A DNA stretch of 40,000 bases from Bigelowiella natans CCMP2755 (taxonomy: Eukaryota; Cercozoa; Chlorarachniophyceae). A program made the translations under genes and the position numbers. The stretch lies in contig ADNK01000750.1 in assembly GCA_000320545.1 (NCBI GenBank), positions 1-40,000 of the forward strand, given 5' to 3'. Numbering within the stretch: position 1 is the stretch's first letter; each line of letters begins with the position of its first letter. A model generated the notes under the pieces. The model was not told the origin of the DNA and ran no database searches. It saw only the letters and a list, made by a program, of their open reading frames with translations. Below, in pieces: positions 23,775 to 35,511 of the stretch.

Positions 23775-24953
23775 ATGATTCGTGCACGCGCTACTGGACC
23801 TGCGATTGCTTCTCGAAGGTCTCCGAGGAGGAGGAAAGTGTCCTCTCCCATGGAGCAGAGTACTTCCCAAGCCATCACCGTATTCAATTTGATTTCGCGT
23901 GTCAGTATTCTGAGAAAGAAAATCGACGCAAAACAATTCCGAGATATCTTCATCCGAATATTATGCGAGCGTCTTTCTCCAAGGGACTTACAAATGTAAG
24001 CATCCATTCTTTGTTCTGTGAGCATTTGCTTTGATAGATAATTATAAGAAAATCGAATATGTCTGCTGCATTTAGTATCTAAACTATGTGAAAATACATT
24101 CAAGTAAAATACGATTCCTGGTAGGGTTTTGGAGTCTCTCAATTCTCAAATTGCGGCTCCACGGGCACCCTCAAGAAGAACGAAATATCGTTCTAAAACT
24201 TCCAGGAGAAATCTGAGGACAATTAAAGGGAAAATAAAAAGTGATTCCAGGCCTGCAGCATTGAATGTCAACTGGCCGTCCCAGAAAGCTCCACGTCGAT
24301 CTCCACGGCTGTCACCCCGAACTCCAACGTTGGTTTCCGCTCTGGTCAATCTTACGAGGCAGTTTGACTTCCCCGAGGATAATAAAGAGCATGCGGAGGG
24401 TGGTAAAGAGTTCCAGGTTCCAGAAGGGAAAAAAACAATGAAAAGGCCACCGCCTCTACCGGTGCCAGTGATGTCCTTGGGGGGAAGTGATGGAAGAGCT
24501 TTTACCCTGAGACGCTCTCCTCGCTTCACCTCAAAACGTCAACAAGATGAACTTGAAAAGGAACTGAAGAAGGAAAAAGAGCTGCCACTTGCTGGAGCAG
24601 CCTGGGATGCACCAATAAAACGCCGCTTGGACTTCCCCTCTCCCATTCCCCTCAGTAAGCCTCGCGGTTTTGGGATGCCTCGGGTTGCTGTTATCCGAAA
24701 AGATAGAGGTAGCAAACGAAAGAGGAAGATGACTGCAAAATGCACAAAACTTGCAAACACCAGCGAGCCTGGCGGAAGCAGTCGTGTCGAAACTAAAGTA
24801 GAAAGTCCCACTTCTTCTTGTACGCACGAGGTTCCTACTACCGGTAATGATCTCCCGATGAGTCCAGGGAGGCAATATTTGCTGAGAAGCTTTGTTGCAC
24901 CGGTATCTCCGCTCCTTCGTGCACGAAGGGGACAACTTCCCCTTGATAGATAA
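23775..24953 (+). CDS. Basic protein with repeated RRSPR motifs, unknown function
   Basis: Exons 23775-23995 and 24125-24953 joined in phase (AT|G) give 349 residues. The N-terminal part has ASRRSPRRRK and a helical segment (VFNLISRVSILRKKIDAKQF, FIRILCERLSPRDLQMVLES). The remainder is basic and Pro/Ser-rich, with APRRSPRLSPRTP, TLRRSPRFTSKR, IKRRLDFPSPIP and a conserved-looking C-terminus GRQYLLRSFVAPVSPLL. Repeated S/T-P next to R/K suggests a nuclear, cyclin-dependent-kinase-type phosphoprotein, but this is inference. It starts about 200 bp from the divergent minus-strand gene at 23579, so the two may share a promoter. The donor GTAAGC is strong. Confidence 0.7.
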
Positions 24954-25479
24954 ATCATTGCCTCCGCTGTTTACAGTGGACAAAAGTTATTCAATATATA
25001 ACAACTTCCAGTACGCTGCTTTGACGGACTTTATTAATCTTGTGTAGTTTGAATCACTTCTTTTTCCTCCCGAAACATTTGTTGTGTTGTACTTCCAACA
25101 TTTATTTTTTCCTGCTGATACCACCCCCAGAGATTTTGAACGAAACTAATCCTATCTCGGTTACTCTCGGGAGATATTTTGTCATTAAGTAGCATTTGAT
25201 TTTAGTTTTTAATATTCGGAGAGTAATTAAGTTCCCTCTTCATTGAAGTTAAAGTTCGCATAGAAAAGAAAAATATACAGTTTGCATGCTCTGAAAAAGA
25301 GCATTGTATGGGGCTCATTGTATTTTTTGCCCAAAGTGTCACAGACACGATTTTAAGGTATTTCTTAAATTTTGTACACAGTTTACTATCTTGATCTATC
25401 AATTTACTGGTTTCATCAGCAGCAACAATTTGGATCGATGGTGGAAGTTTAGACGCATGAGTGTCATCATGCTCTTGTT
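24954..25479. other. 3' flank, no gene seen
   Basis: AT-rich downstream region of the preceding gene. A short plus-strand open stretch near 25410-25470 (NNLDRWWKFRRM) is too weak to call. Confidence 0.4.
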
Positions 25480-26560
25480 ACAGCAGCATCGATCATGGTA
25501 CGATGGCATGGCATCGCGCTGCTAGCTGGCTACGATGCGAATCGAATAAGCTCTACAAGTCTAGAGCTGCACAAAGTTGTACTGCATGCTGGTCTAGTGG
25601 CTGCGGCTCTGAGGCTGTGTGGCGTCGCATTGCCGCGCAGCGCGCATGGCAAGCTAGCTTGTTGAGAGACGACACACATTATTTCTGTCAACGCTAGAAC
25701 GCATTGAAGGCTATAATTGAAAGTTGCAGCTGCACAACAATAATAACGTGGTCCACCATGCCAATCTGCATCGCAAAATTAAAGTTATAAAACGTGTGTT
25801 GCATCAAACTTCTAAAGCCCTATGAGGCTATATAGCGTACGCAAGTACGAACATATGTAGTTTTAAACACATGTCCTTGACATGTATTGTATACTAATAT
25901 AATAATGAACCACAAATGTCTTAGAGCTAGAACATGTGTGCTTTTGAGCGGGTACGCTCTTGTTATGGCCCTATATGAGGGCTATGTAAACTAGCTAGCT
26001 AGTCTAGCAGCGCTCACATTCCATGCATGCTAGCATGTCATGCGCATCATTGTTGCAGCTGCACATGTTATGACTGATGAACGCGCACATCTAGCTAGAC
26101 ATCGCTGTGAATGTGGTGCGCAAACTGAGTATAGCATGCGCAGGCTGCTAGCGCGCAGCAGGATGCAATACATGCACGTGCGAACGTATACGCATAGCTA
26201 GATAGCCTGTCTAGCTGTGATGCACACTAGCACAGTCTAGCAGTGTCGTCAAGCTGTACGCATGCTAGTATGTTGTATAGCATACACATGCACAGCGGTG
26301 CATGTACAAATTTAGATCCATTACACATGTAAGGTAATCAGTAGCACTAGAGCAAGACTAGAAGAAACAATGTGTGTGCACTAGAGCAAACTATAAGTTT
26401 CAGCTAATCTGTAGTATAATGCGCACAAGCTGAGCCACTTTTGACTTTTGATGCATGCATGTTGCAATGTTGCATGTATACGCCATCACCCGCTTATCAT
26501 TACATATTGTCAATATAAGTTGCGCATTACTTCGCATGTTGTAACAAATGCGGGCACGCT
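25480..26560. repeat. CTAG/GCATGC-rich island
   Basis: About 1.1 kb with very frequent overlapping palindromic words (GCTAGC, CTAGCTAG, GCATGCTAGCATG, TGCATGCATG) and no supported exon. The composition changes abruptly at both sides. Similar islands occur at 12.7-13.1, 36.0-36.5 and 38.65-38.9 kb, which suggests a dispersed element or a mutational/modification signature rather than gene remains. Confidence 0.5.
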
Positions 26561-26679
26561 AGCCCCTACTAATTTAATTCGATGTTTTTCCATGCACACA
26601 TGATCACTACGCCCTTGCTAACGTCTACGATCAGTCGTCTTTGTGCTATTAAGTCAATGCATTGAGAATAAATCTGTCC

Positions 26680-27113
26680 ATGCAGTGACATGTAGCCATA
26701 GGATCAGTACGACTGCTATATTCAATCCAAAACCACTAAATGGGAGTAATCTAATACAATTCCAATGGTATGTAGGCATCAGCGGACATTGGGGTTTTCA
26801 GCCTCCGATCGGTACCTTTCAAATTATAGTTACATCTCTTCATGCAATATAATATTTTGTTTCATAGACGCTCCTAAATCGCTTCTCGTGGGAACATTCA
26901 AACGTGCATTTAACAATCTCCACGAATATTCTGTTCTCTCATTGTCATCATTATTTGTCAAATCCAATTTATTTATTTATTTACCGCATCTCATTGTATG
27001 AAAACAATCGTTCCGGAGATTATGGTCATCACATGCAGGCCGTGGATCTACATGGTTCTGTGAATGATGGAATTCGTTATCATTTCAGAATAAATGCTGC
27101 TATTACTAACTAA
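26680..27113 (+). CDS. 3' end of an unknown spliced gene (5' part not found)
   Basis: Three exons in phase: about 26688-26811, 26868-26932 and 27039-27113 (TAA). They read TTAIFNPKPLNGSNLIQFQW, YVGISGHWGFQPPI, then DAPKSLLVGTFKRAFNNLHE, YSAVDLHGSVNDGIRYHFRI and end NAAITN. The composition and the tight phase agreement look like a real protein. No upstream exon can be recognised; the CTAG-rich island lies directly before it, so the gene may be truncated by insertion, or earlier exons may be far away. No family assigned. Confidence 0.45.
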
Positions 27114-27361
27114 CTAGTAGATGATCTGTTTTACATATATTATGATTATTCACGATAACAATGAAGGCTTGCGATCACCTGGTTGAACCATGAATTAGGT
27201 AATTTCATAGCACCATCCCTACATGTATCATACAAAATAATAGATGATAAGAGATAGTATTTTAGTTATGATAATTTTTGTGTTAAAATAGCAGACCGTG
27301 TTTTGTCTTTTTGTTCAACCTTTGAGTCCTTTAAAATATTGTTCGGTGAAAAATGGTAAAC

Positions 27362-27395
<34 letters not shown>

Positions 27396-28147
27396 GAATG
27401 GATGTACAAATGATGTATTGAAGGATCTATTAATAACGGTGATAGATTATACTTCTAATTAGCTACAGGGTCGGTGACGCACTCACTTACTCCTCTACAT
27501 ACGCACAAAAAACTGCTGCTACTGCTACTGCTACTACTACTACGACGACATGATATCTCATCATCATCATCATCATCATCATCCTCACAATCATCGATAG
27601 GAGGTAGTACCACCACCATTATGAGGACATATCATCATCGTCAGGTATATGCTTGTAGTAATAGTAGTAGTAGTTGTTGTTGTTGTTGTATCGGCAACTG
27701 AATAATACTTCATTTCATTCATCAATAATCATGCAGCAAATATATCACTATCATCTTTCGCATATGATCATACTATTCCGAGAGAAGAAGCAGTTGAGTT
27801 TGCAGATTAATAGTGTAGTGATGGTAGTAGTGAGAAGAAGCAGCTGTGTTTGGTACAGCAGCAGCAGCAGCAGTAGCAGCATTAGTGGCATTACAAGTAA
27901 AGTACCGGAGGGTTATAGTCTGGAGTGGTGCAGGAGGAGGAGGTGGAGGAGGAGGAGGAGGAGGAGGAGGGAGATATGAAAAAGAAGAAGAGAAAAAGAA
28001 GAAGAAAAAAAGAAGAACAGTGAGCAAAGAGGAGGATCACTGTGATGATTACTACAGTGGTGGTCTCTGTGCAATGTCTCATTCATTCATTCATTCATTC
28101 ATCAATAGTTCATGATTTCTTCCATCCATTCAAAAAATAGTAATAAC

Positions 28148-28181
<34 letters not shown>

Positions 28182-28462
28182 ATAGTAATATCATTAGCAG
28201 TAGTAGTAGGTAGCACCAGGATTATGAAGGAGAGTCATTATTCCAGAGGCGTCGTGGTAATGATTGATATATTTCTGCATGTATGCATGCAATCATCTAT
28301 TACTGTTACTCATGCTTTCACTAAGTCAAAACAAAAAGAGATGGTGGTGGTGATGATGATACTGATGATAATTATAATAATAAATGATAGTGACATCACG
28401 CAGCCTGATGATGATAATAGACGACTCAGATTTAAGCAATAATAGTAGATATCGTCATCGTT

Positions 28463-28497
<35 letters not shown>

Positions 28498-28613
28498 TAC
28501 CATAATTGCATAATTACCACTATTACTACTAGCGAAACAGCAGTGTTATTGTCATCATCATCATCATCATCATTTTCCCACATCTATCTCCTCACACCAA
28601 AGTTCTTCTTCTT

Positions 28614-28648
<35 letters not shown>

Positions 28649-28690
28649 TGTATGTAGAAAGGAGAGACCAAATTGTCGTCGTCGTCGTCG
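27114..28690. repeat. Microsatellite-dense intergenic region
   Basis: Lies between two convergent gene ends. It contains (GAT)n at 27363-27394, (ATC)n about 27557-27583, (CAG)n about 27858-27873, (GGA)n about 27930-27970, (TTCA)n 28081-28102, (TAG)n about 28150-28180, (ATC)n about 28465-28498 and (CTA)n about 28615-28643. Some short coding-like stretches occur (minus strand near 28570-28690), but none joins in phase to the glycosyltransferase gene, which has its own stop at 28691. Confidence 0.7.
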
Positions 28691-28979
28691 TCACTTGATT
28701 GTAGTTTTTCCTTCTTTTTCTTCTTTCTTTGAGCGCATACAGAGCAATGTCCTTGCACCTAGAGTGAGTGAGTGAGTGAGTGAGCGAGCTCATCGCGTAC
28801 AGGGAATTTTTGCTTTTTTCCTTTCTTTCACATGTATGTGGAAGTGATGAAGATGATGAAGATGATACTACTGTCCTAGTTTCATCATCATAATCATTAT
28901 CATCAGATGTAATCTTGTTCGTCGTCGTCGTTGTGAGGATGTTTCCTTTGTTTACACACAGTGGAGAAAGGGTCGTTGC

Positions 28980-29013
<34 letters not shown>

Positions 29014-29204
29014 GGGATTGTCGTCATTGCTGCTTTGACACATAAATTCCATATTTGCAAACCATCTGATGATGATACACGGATATAAGAAGAAGGAGAG
29101 AAGAGAAGGATAGTAGTGAAGTAGTAAGTAGTATTGGTAGTAGTAGTAGTAGTAGCTGTGAAATTAATGATATAAAATGGCCCAAATGCACACACACACA
29201 CACA

Positions 29205-29242
<38 letters not shown>

Positions 29243-29678
29243 CACACGCACACCTATCTTCTCCACCCTCTTTTTCATATTTATCATCAGCACCATGCAT
29301 ACCCGAAAAAACAGGGAAATGCGACAAATTATCAAGAAAAAGATAAAGATATTGACATCAGTCAGTCAATAGGTTATTGCTATTATCGATAACGACTACA
29401 TTCAAAGCACTACTGCTGCTGCTACTACTACTACTACTTTCTACCCTTGCTTGAGCATAGTATCAGGCGCTGATAAGTTGGTGCTGTTGGCGTATCTATG
29501 AAGCAACATGTTCAGGACGAATACGTCATTCAACCTGCATATAAAGCATAAAGATAATAATAATAATAATCATCATCATCATCATGAAATTATTATGTAT
29601 GATGATTAACAAACGAGCAAACAAAAGAGTAGCTAACTCTCGAATCATTACACATAAGAGAGGTTTAATCGAGGTTGC

Positions 29679-29719
<41 letters not shown>

Positions 29720-30690
29720 ATGATGCTACTACAATTAGTGGTAGTCGTCATTATTACTATCAATATTGTGATCATAATTCAAGTAGTATTTTAGTCTTTT
29801 TTTCTTATTTGTTCCTCGCTATATATGAATGAAAGAAAATTAAAATGATGATGGTGATGATGATAGTGATGATGATAGTGATGATGTATGAGGATGTATG
29901 AGTATTATTCAGTATACCCGATGTTATTCCTTATCCATGGAATTTCGCAGAATGAAGAAGACATGAAGGAAGAGGAGGAAGAGGATGTTGTTGTAGATGA
30001 TGAAGATGCTGGGTTATGTGCTCCTCCGTGTCCTCGCCCCCCCTGCCCAAATTGACTTCTACTTGCTTTCTCGGTTGTTGCAGCGGAGAGAAGACACTTC
30101 CGAGCCAAAGCCAGCATCGGCCCATTGTACCATTTTAACGCCTATTGGTAATCGTGGTGGTGATGATGATGATGGTAATGACGATAGTAACAATAATAAC
30201 AGAAGAGATAGTAGCTTAAATTATCGTCAGTAATATAAACAACTTTGATGATGGAAGAAGAAGAAGAAGAAGAAGAAGAAGAAGAAGGCCGTAGAAAAAA
30301 GGAAGTGGTGGTAAAGACTAGCATGATATTTTAGTAGCGGACAACTACTAATACTAACTGTAGATATCACTACCGATTCTATTTACGAGAAAAAGGAGGA
30401 GGCTATAAGTAGTTGCAGCAGCAGCATTAAAAGTAGCTAATTAGAGAAGTGTGGGTGCTACTGTATGTTGTACCGTATTGAGGAAGTTTCTCGTCTTTTT
30501 GGAGACTCTAATGCTTACAACCCCTGATGATGGATGGCCACCACCCCCACCGATTGGGAACACGTAGAGTAAAATAGATGGATAGATAGTGATTGCTCAT
30601 GTTGGTTAGAAGAAGAAGAAGAAGAAGAAGAAGAAGAAGAAGAAAAAGAAGAAGAAGCGATAAACATATTTACAACTCACTACTTATTGC

Positions 30691-30727
<37 letters not shown>

Positions 30728-31252
30728 TAATAATTATCATCCTGTGCATCATTCATCGTCATAATCTTATCGTCTCCCATCATCAATCACCACCTGTTTC
30801 TATTTTAAAGTCGTAGCACCATAGCGGTATGTCCTGTAAAGACCTGAAGATTGGAGGGGGGAGTCGAGAATAATTCTGAATGAAAATCATGATGATATTG
30901 ATAGTGTAGTTGTGATGTAACAATTGTTGTTCTTTCTCATCCTCCTCCTCCTCCTCATGATTATCATTATCAGCAACTACATAATATACTTGCATACATG
31001 CATGTGTATCGACATGTGATAATATGTGGTTCCTTAAAGTATTATTTTACTTCTTCTTCTTCTTCTACTACTACTACTAGGTACATTATCTTACTTTACT
31101 CCTTCCAAATGTCGTCGACATATCAATTCAACAATATAAACAATATCTTTGCCATTCGTAAAATTGCTGATTAGTAGTAGTAGTAGTAGCAGCAGCAGCA
31201 GAAGAAGAAGAAGAAGAACACACTTTCTTACGCATGCAGCAGGATGATGATG

Positions 31253-31284
<32 letters not shown>

Positions 31285-31699
31285 GATGGACGCCGACATA
31301 TTATTGATGAGATCATAAAAGAGACATCGTGGAAAAGTTCCAGATAGGACAACAATACCACTATTCATATCTAATACTACTACTTCTCGCTATTTTCGTC
31401 TTCTTCTTCTTCTTCTTCTTCTTCTTCTTCTTCTTCTTCCTTTTCCTCTTCTCCTTATTGTTGATGTCTAACTCTTGTAATAATCCGGTAATACTAATAC
31501 CCATTATCATCATCATCATCTTCTTCTTCTTCATCATCATGTCTATGCTGGATATTTCCCCTCCCCCTTCCTCCCTCCATTACCTATCAATATATTTATC
31601 TAACAACACATGAAAATAATACATAATCAACGCACTAGTATTCCGAGTCGAGCTTCGATACAAATTCCGTGTCGACATCCACCCAGATTAGATGGGAAC

Positions 31700-31735
<36 letters not shown>

Positions 31736-34302
31736 AGAGGTGATGATGATAATGATGATGATGATGATGATGATGATGGTAAAAACAAGGGCGACAAAGC
31801 AAATCCGAATACGATGCTTTATATATTGGACAAACTAGAAATGATATCATACACACCAATGTACTCGTGTTAAATTATCATCATAGCAATGAGTCAGTAA
31901 TTTTCTTCACCGTCATGATCATACTCCTACGACTATTACTACTACTACTACTACTACTTCTTCTTCTTCTTCTACTCGGTACTACGTGGTCAAGAAAGAA
32001 GATAAAGGAGGAGCTATAGTCATGAATGAATAAAAGAGAGCATCATCAATGAATACAAGAGAACATCATCATCAACCCTAGTGGTAGTTGATTTGCTGCA
32101 TGTGCCATAGCTGCGACCTGAATAATTACCATCGATTACTAAGTTCCAACAAGCAGCATGGAAAGATAACTTGACTCTCACATTATCATTATACCATCAA
32201 TGTGTTTCATTAATTCCCCTGGCGCTTACCAATGAACCACTATCAATCTATCATTACTCCTCCATGATAATAAATAGCAATAAATAGTGGTGGTGGTGCC
32301 TGCCTTTCTAATGAGTGCTTTTCCATCCATGATACTGTCCGATAGTGATCTAACTCCATCAATCTTGTAGAATTCGTTCACGTACGACCTTAGAAGATGA
32401 TCATCATGGATACAGACGACTCAAAACAATAAAAAGCATTACATTACATGATATACTAGTCGAGAAGTGAGAGGATGAAGCATGTTGTCATATCTGGCAC
32501 ACGAAGCCACATCATCAGAGTATGCGACCATAGCTACAGGTATGTCATTATTGTGAAGAATACTGATTTTCATCTACCCTTCGTTTTGAAGAAATTCAAG
32601 TAGGTTTGGAACAGCCTATTTTAGTTGTTTGCGTATTATTGACAAAAATCAGAAAACCGTTGCATTTGTACGATGAATAGACGCTTGCTGAAAGAAGCAC
32701 AGCAATTCAGGAGAGCAACATTTGAGCACCACTAAATGGCGCATGCATGATAAATAATTACTACTTTGATGAAGAACCAAGAAGAGACCATATATCATGA
32801 GTAGGAGTATGTAGTACCTCAAATACATCCAGGAAGCAATCAGATTGGGGTATTTCATCTTCTCGAAACATCGTCAAAATTAGAATTAGGTTATTTTTTT
32901 AAAAAGAAGGGGGAGGAAGAAGAAATAAAGGCAATACTGTGAAAACGATATTATTGAGTGGATTGCCGTGCTAATATGTGGAAGCAGCTGAATGCTGATG
33001 CTTTAAATCAGTGTTCTTTTTCTTGACCTTTCTTCAGAGGATTTCGGCCTGTAATAAATAGTAGAGTATCATACGAAATCAGATGTCACAATTTTATTAC
33101 TACTCTAATCCTTCTTATTATCACCATTGCGATCATCCAATTAGCGTGGATGCTTGAATTGCTTGTTCTCGTTATCATCAGCATCATCATCATTATCATC
33201 ATCATCACCTCCACCACCAGCCGTCGTTGTCATACAATATCGATGATAAGTAACATACCGTAAGCAATTTCCCATGTGTTTTCATGATACCTGAGGATGG
33301 TGACAAGATGGTGTACTATTCTTATAACAGTAATTATAACATAAGCCCATGTCAACAACGGATGTCTAAAGCGTTCATTACACGGTAGCTAGTTAAGTTT
33401 CTTTGTTAAAATATTACATCCATAAAGGATATGGAATTCGGTTTTGCCACAAGCTGTGAGAGAACTCAGATCTGGAAAAAATATTCATGATAATTAGCAG
33501 CTGCTGCTAGTTTGTATAATAAACATCCTCCCTCCTGACCCTTATATATCATCGCCGTGATACCTTTGCCTCAGTTGGATGAACTTTGAATTCGAAGATG
33601 TCACGAAAACAGTGTATGGCTGCTATACATAAATTGCTGATGTCAACGAGAAGTGGATCATATTGAAAGTGAAAAAATGACATATATACTACGTTTTGTA
33701 ATTTGTCTTGCTCGATGTCACACCTCAAGCTTTCATTGAATGTCAGTCGCCTACAAAATTTTAGTGCCAACTCCTCTGAGATTTCGGATATGTCAGATGC
33801 TGTATCATATTTGAACAACCTGCCACCAAGGTTCTCTCCAACCCGCTCAATCTCACGAAAGAATCTCTCTAGATCATCCTGAGAACAATGGCATCACGAA
33901 AGAATTCTCTAGAGCATCCTAGGAACAATGGCACACAACATTTATCATGCGTTTGAGTCTAACAACCTCAGTTGAATCTTTGATTTCCGTGCTGGAGCTC
34001 TGGGGATTTGAATGTGTAATGATTTGAGATGAATGATAGTCGGGATCATCACTTATGTGATGGTTGTTATTGATGATAGGCGTAAAACTTTCGGTTGATC
34101 CAGGCAAGGGGGTAGAAAAAGGCCTTGCCGCTGGGTAAAACGTAGTGTTTAGTACCACCAGAAGAATCAATAACCCAATGGAAGAAGCCAATATTACCAC
34201 TGATTTGGTCATCAACCGTAGAATTGACGAAAATAAGCGCCCACCATGCAAGTATTTTTTTTTTTCGATGCCTACGAGTCTTTTCTTATTCCTTTTGATC
34301 AT
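28691..34302 (-). CDS. Type II membrane glycosyltransferase-like protein (GT-A, DxD)
   Basis: Minus-strand exons: 34302-33940, 33878-33564, 33453-33418, 33315-33291, 33048-33028, 32861-32778, 32687-32658, 32533-32457, 32363-32304, 32117-32077, 31698-31636, 31360-31298, 31166-31100, 30833-30794, 30523-30474, 30141-29963, 29534-29445, 29065-28956, 28758-28691 (TGA). They sum to 1782 nt, 593 residues, with phase agreement at every junction. Seen: basic cytosolic tail, signal-anchor TM (about 34-51), Ser/Thr/Pro-rich stem, then a GT-A-like order: HLIWVDVDTEF with a DxD motif (358-360), CYDFKIETGVVSIRVSKKT (like the N/E-TG-x-x-x-R strand of GT34/GT71-type enzymes) and LNDVFVLNMLLHRY. The tail has a run of ten Asp and ends SKKEEKEGKTTIK. 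Likely Golgi-resident sugar transfer; donor and acceptor unknown. The intron after 32304 begins GC. I cannot assign the CAZy family. Confidence 0.75.
29192..29238. repeat. (CA)n-(CT)n microsatellite in intron
   Basis: CA dinucleotides followed by about 36 bp of CT, inside the intron between the 29534-29445 and 29065-28956 exons of the minus-strand glycosyltransferase-like gene. Confidence 0.9.
33853..33933. repeat. 41/40-bp tandem duplication over an exon start
   Basis: Two copies (33853-33893 and 33894-33933) sharing TCACGAAAGAAT, CATCCT and GAACAATGGCA blocks. The repeat spans the acceptor of the second exon of the minus-strand glycosyltransferase-like gene, so there are two AG|GAT acceptor candidates. 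The one at 33878 gives an open frame (DDLERFFREIERV). Confidence 0.9.
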
Positions 34303-34660
34303 ACACGTAATCCCTCCTCTATCCTTCCTTGTTGAATTGGATTTAAATGTTGGATTCTTCAATGGACAGCTTGTTTATGTCGACTATGTGCGTAAGATTC
34401 TGCTAGTAGCACGTAGTCCTCCTAATAGGTGGATGAGTGGTGATGCTGATGAGATGATGATCAGTACTTTCTTCTCCTTTCATTGGGGTGAGCAACAAAT
34501 CATGAAGCATCCGGAAAGAATAAAGAAGAATAACAACAACAATAACAACAACTTTGCATTCTGTTGAGTTTCAAAAGAAGTGCAAAGAAGTTCGCATTCA
34601 AATGAAGAGAGAATGGGAGAACAGCGAGTGTATACATGTACACGCAACGACAAATTATTG

Positions 34661-34684
34661 TGTCATTTTTTTAAAAAAATGACA
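34661..34684. repeat. Perfect 24-bp palindrome
   Basis: TGTCAT plus T6, then A6 plus ATGACA: two perfect 12-nt arms with no loop. It may simply be a T/A-tract palindrome; no function can be assigned. Confidence 0.8.
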
Positions 34685-34843
34685 TGTTTTTGTCAACAAT
34701 CCAGTGATGCCGTAACTGCAACAGTTATTATTATTATTTTTTCGGGAGCTACGGTATCACAATAGATTTTGTCAATTTTCTAAAAATTGCAGATCTATCC
34801 GAAAGATTATATCTGACGCAACACCACAGGAATCAGAAAATCC

Positions 34844-35196
34844 ATGACAGAAACATCCGGTAGTGCTGGCATGAAGATCATAAACATCCTGAGTTTAGGC
34901 ATAAAATGTGCTGCCGCAAGGGAAATTCAGATACAAATCCCCAAAGCCCACGCTGTACAAGGTGAGCAGTCCTACGCAGATGATTTCTAAGAACTTGTAA
35001 TGAGATAAAGGAAATTAAATATGGCGTAATTTATACAACAAATGAAAATCCTGTAAGTCGGATGGTGTACATTGTCTTATTCATTATCTTATATCTTTAC
35101 TAAAGTGAAGCAAGATATGTTTGAAAAATAATATAAGAATGATTATGTGTTTTCGGCATACAAGATTTCGTGAAACCCACCGAATTTGTGTTTTAA
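34844..35196 (+). CDS. Tentative small spliced ORF, 49 residues
   Basis: The ATG at 34844 opens MTETSGSAGMKIINILSLGI and runs coding-like to 34961, where GTGAGC is a good donor. An AG at 35164 joins in phase to DFVKPTEFVF and TAA at 35194-35196. No family recognised. It could also be a 5' leader exon or chance. Confidence 0.25.
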
Positions 35197-35511
35197 TTTG
35201 GAAGGGAATCAAGATTTTCCAAGAAATTGCTTTCTTTTGCGATGATTTTTTCAATCAAAGCTCTTAAATATCAAAAGAGATCTAAACAAGGTATGCCGCA
35301 CCCCCGAACACCATCCCAGTAATTTGGTACGGTCTCATTGCTCATGGACAATCTTAGAGAGCTACAAATTTGTTCCATATTGTTTACTTGTTCATTCTTT
35401 ATCTTTACACCTGCAACACTGGATTTGTCAGCATCTTGAAGCCTCAGTCCATCACTCAGATTTACCTTTCTTATGTGTTTCTGGTGGTTTGTTCACATTA
35501 GAAAGTAAAAA

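Larger units (their letters stand above)
34303..35511. other. Intergenic region with promoters of two divergent genes
   Basis: Lies upstream of the minus-strand glycosyltransferase-like gene and the plus-strand profilin. An AG at 35502 (GTTCACATTAG) just before the profilin ATG suggests a 5' UTR intron. One tentative small spliced ORF is listed separately. Confidence 0.5.

Noticed and set aside
27363-27394. CRISPR-like regular repeats
   Set aside because: These and similar arrays are simple trinucleotide microsatellites with no spacers.
29930-30170. Plus-strand exons (NEEDMKEEEEED..., RREDTSEPKPAS...) around 30 kb
   Set aside because: They have splice-like borders, but the minus strand there reads ALKWYNGPMLALARKCLLSA in phase with the glycosyltransferase-like gene on both sides.
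32064-32117. Stop of the glycosyltransferase-like gene at QQINYH near 32080
   Set aside because: Frame choice depended on a GT donor at 32229. The alternative frame VAAMAHAANQLPLG continues in phase into the conserved DxD exon.
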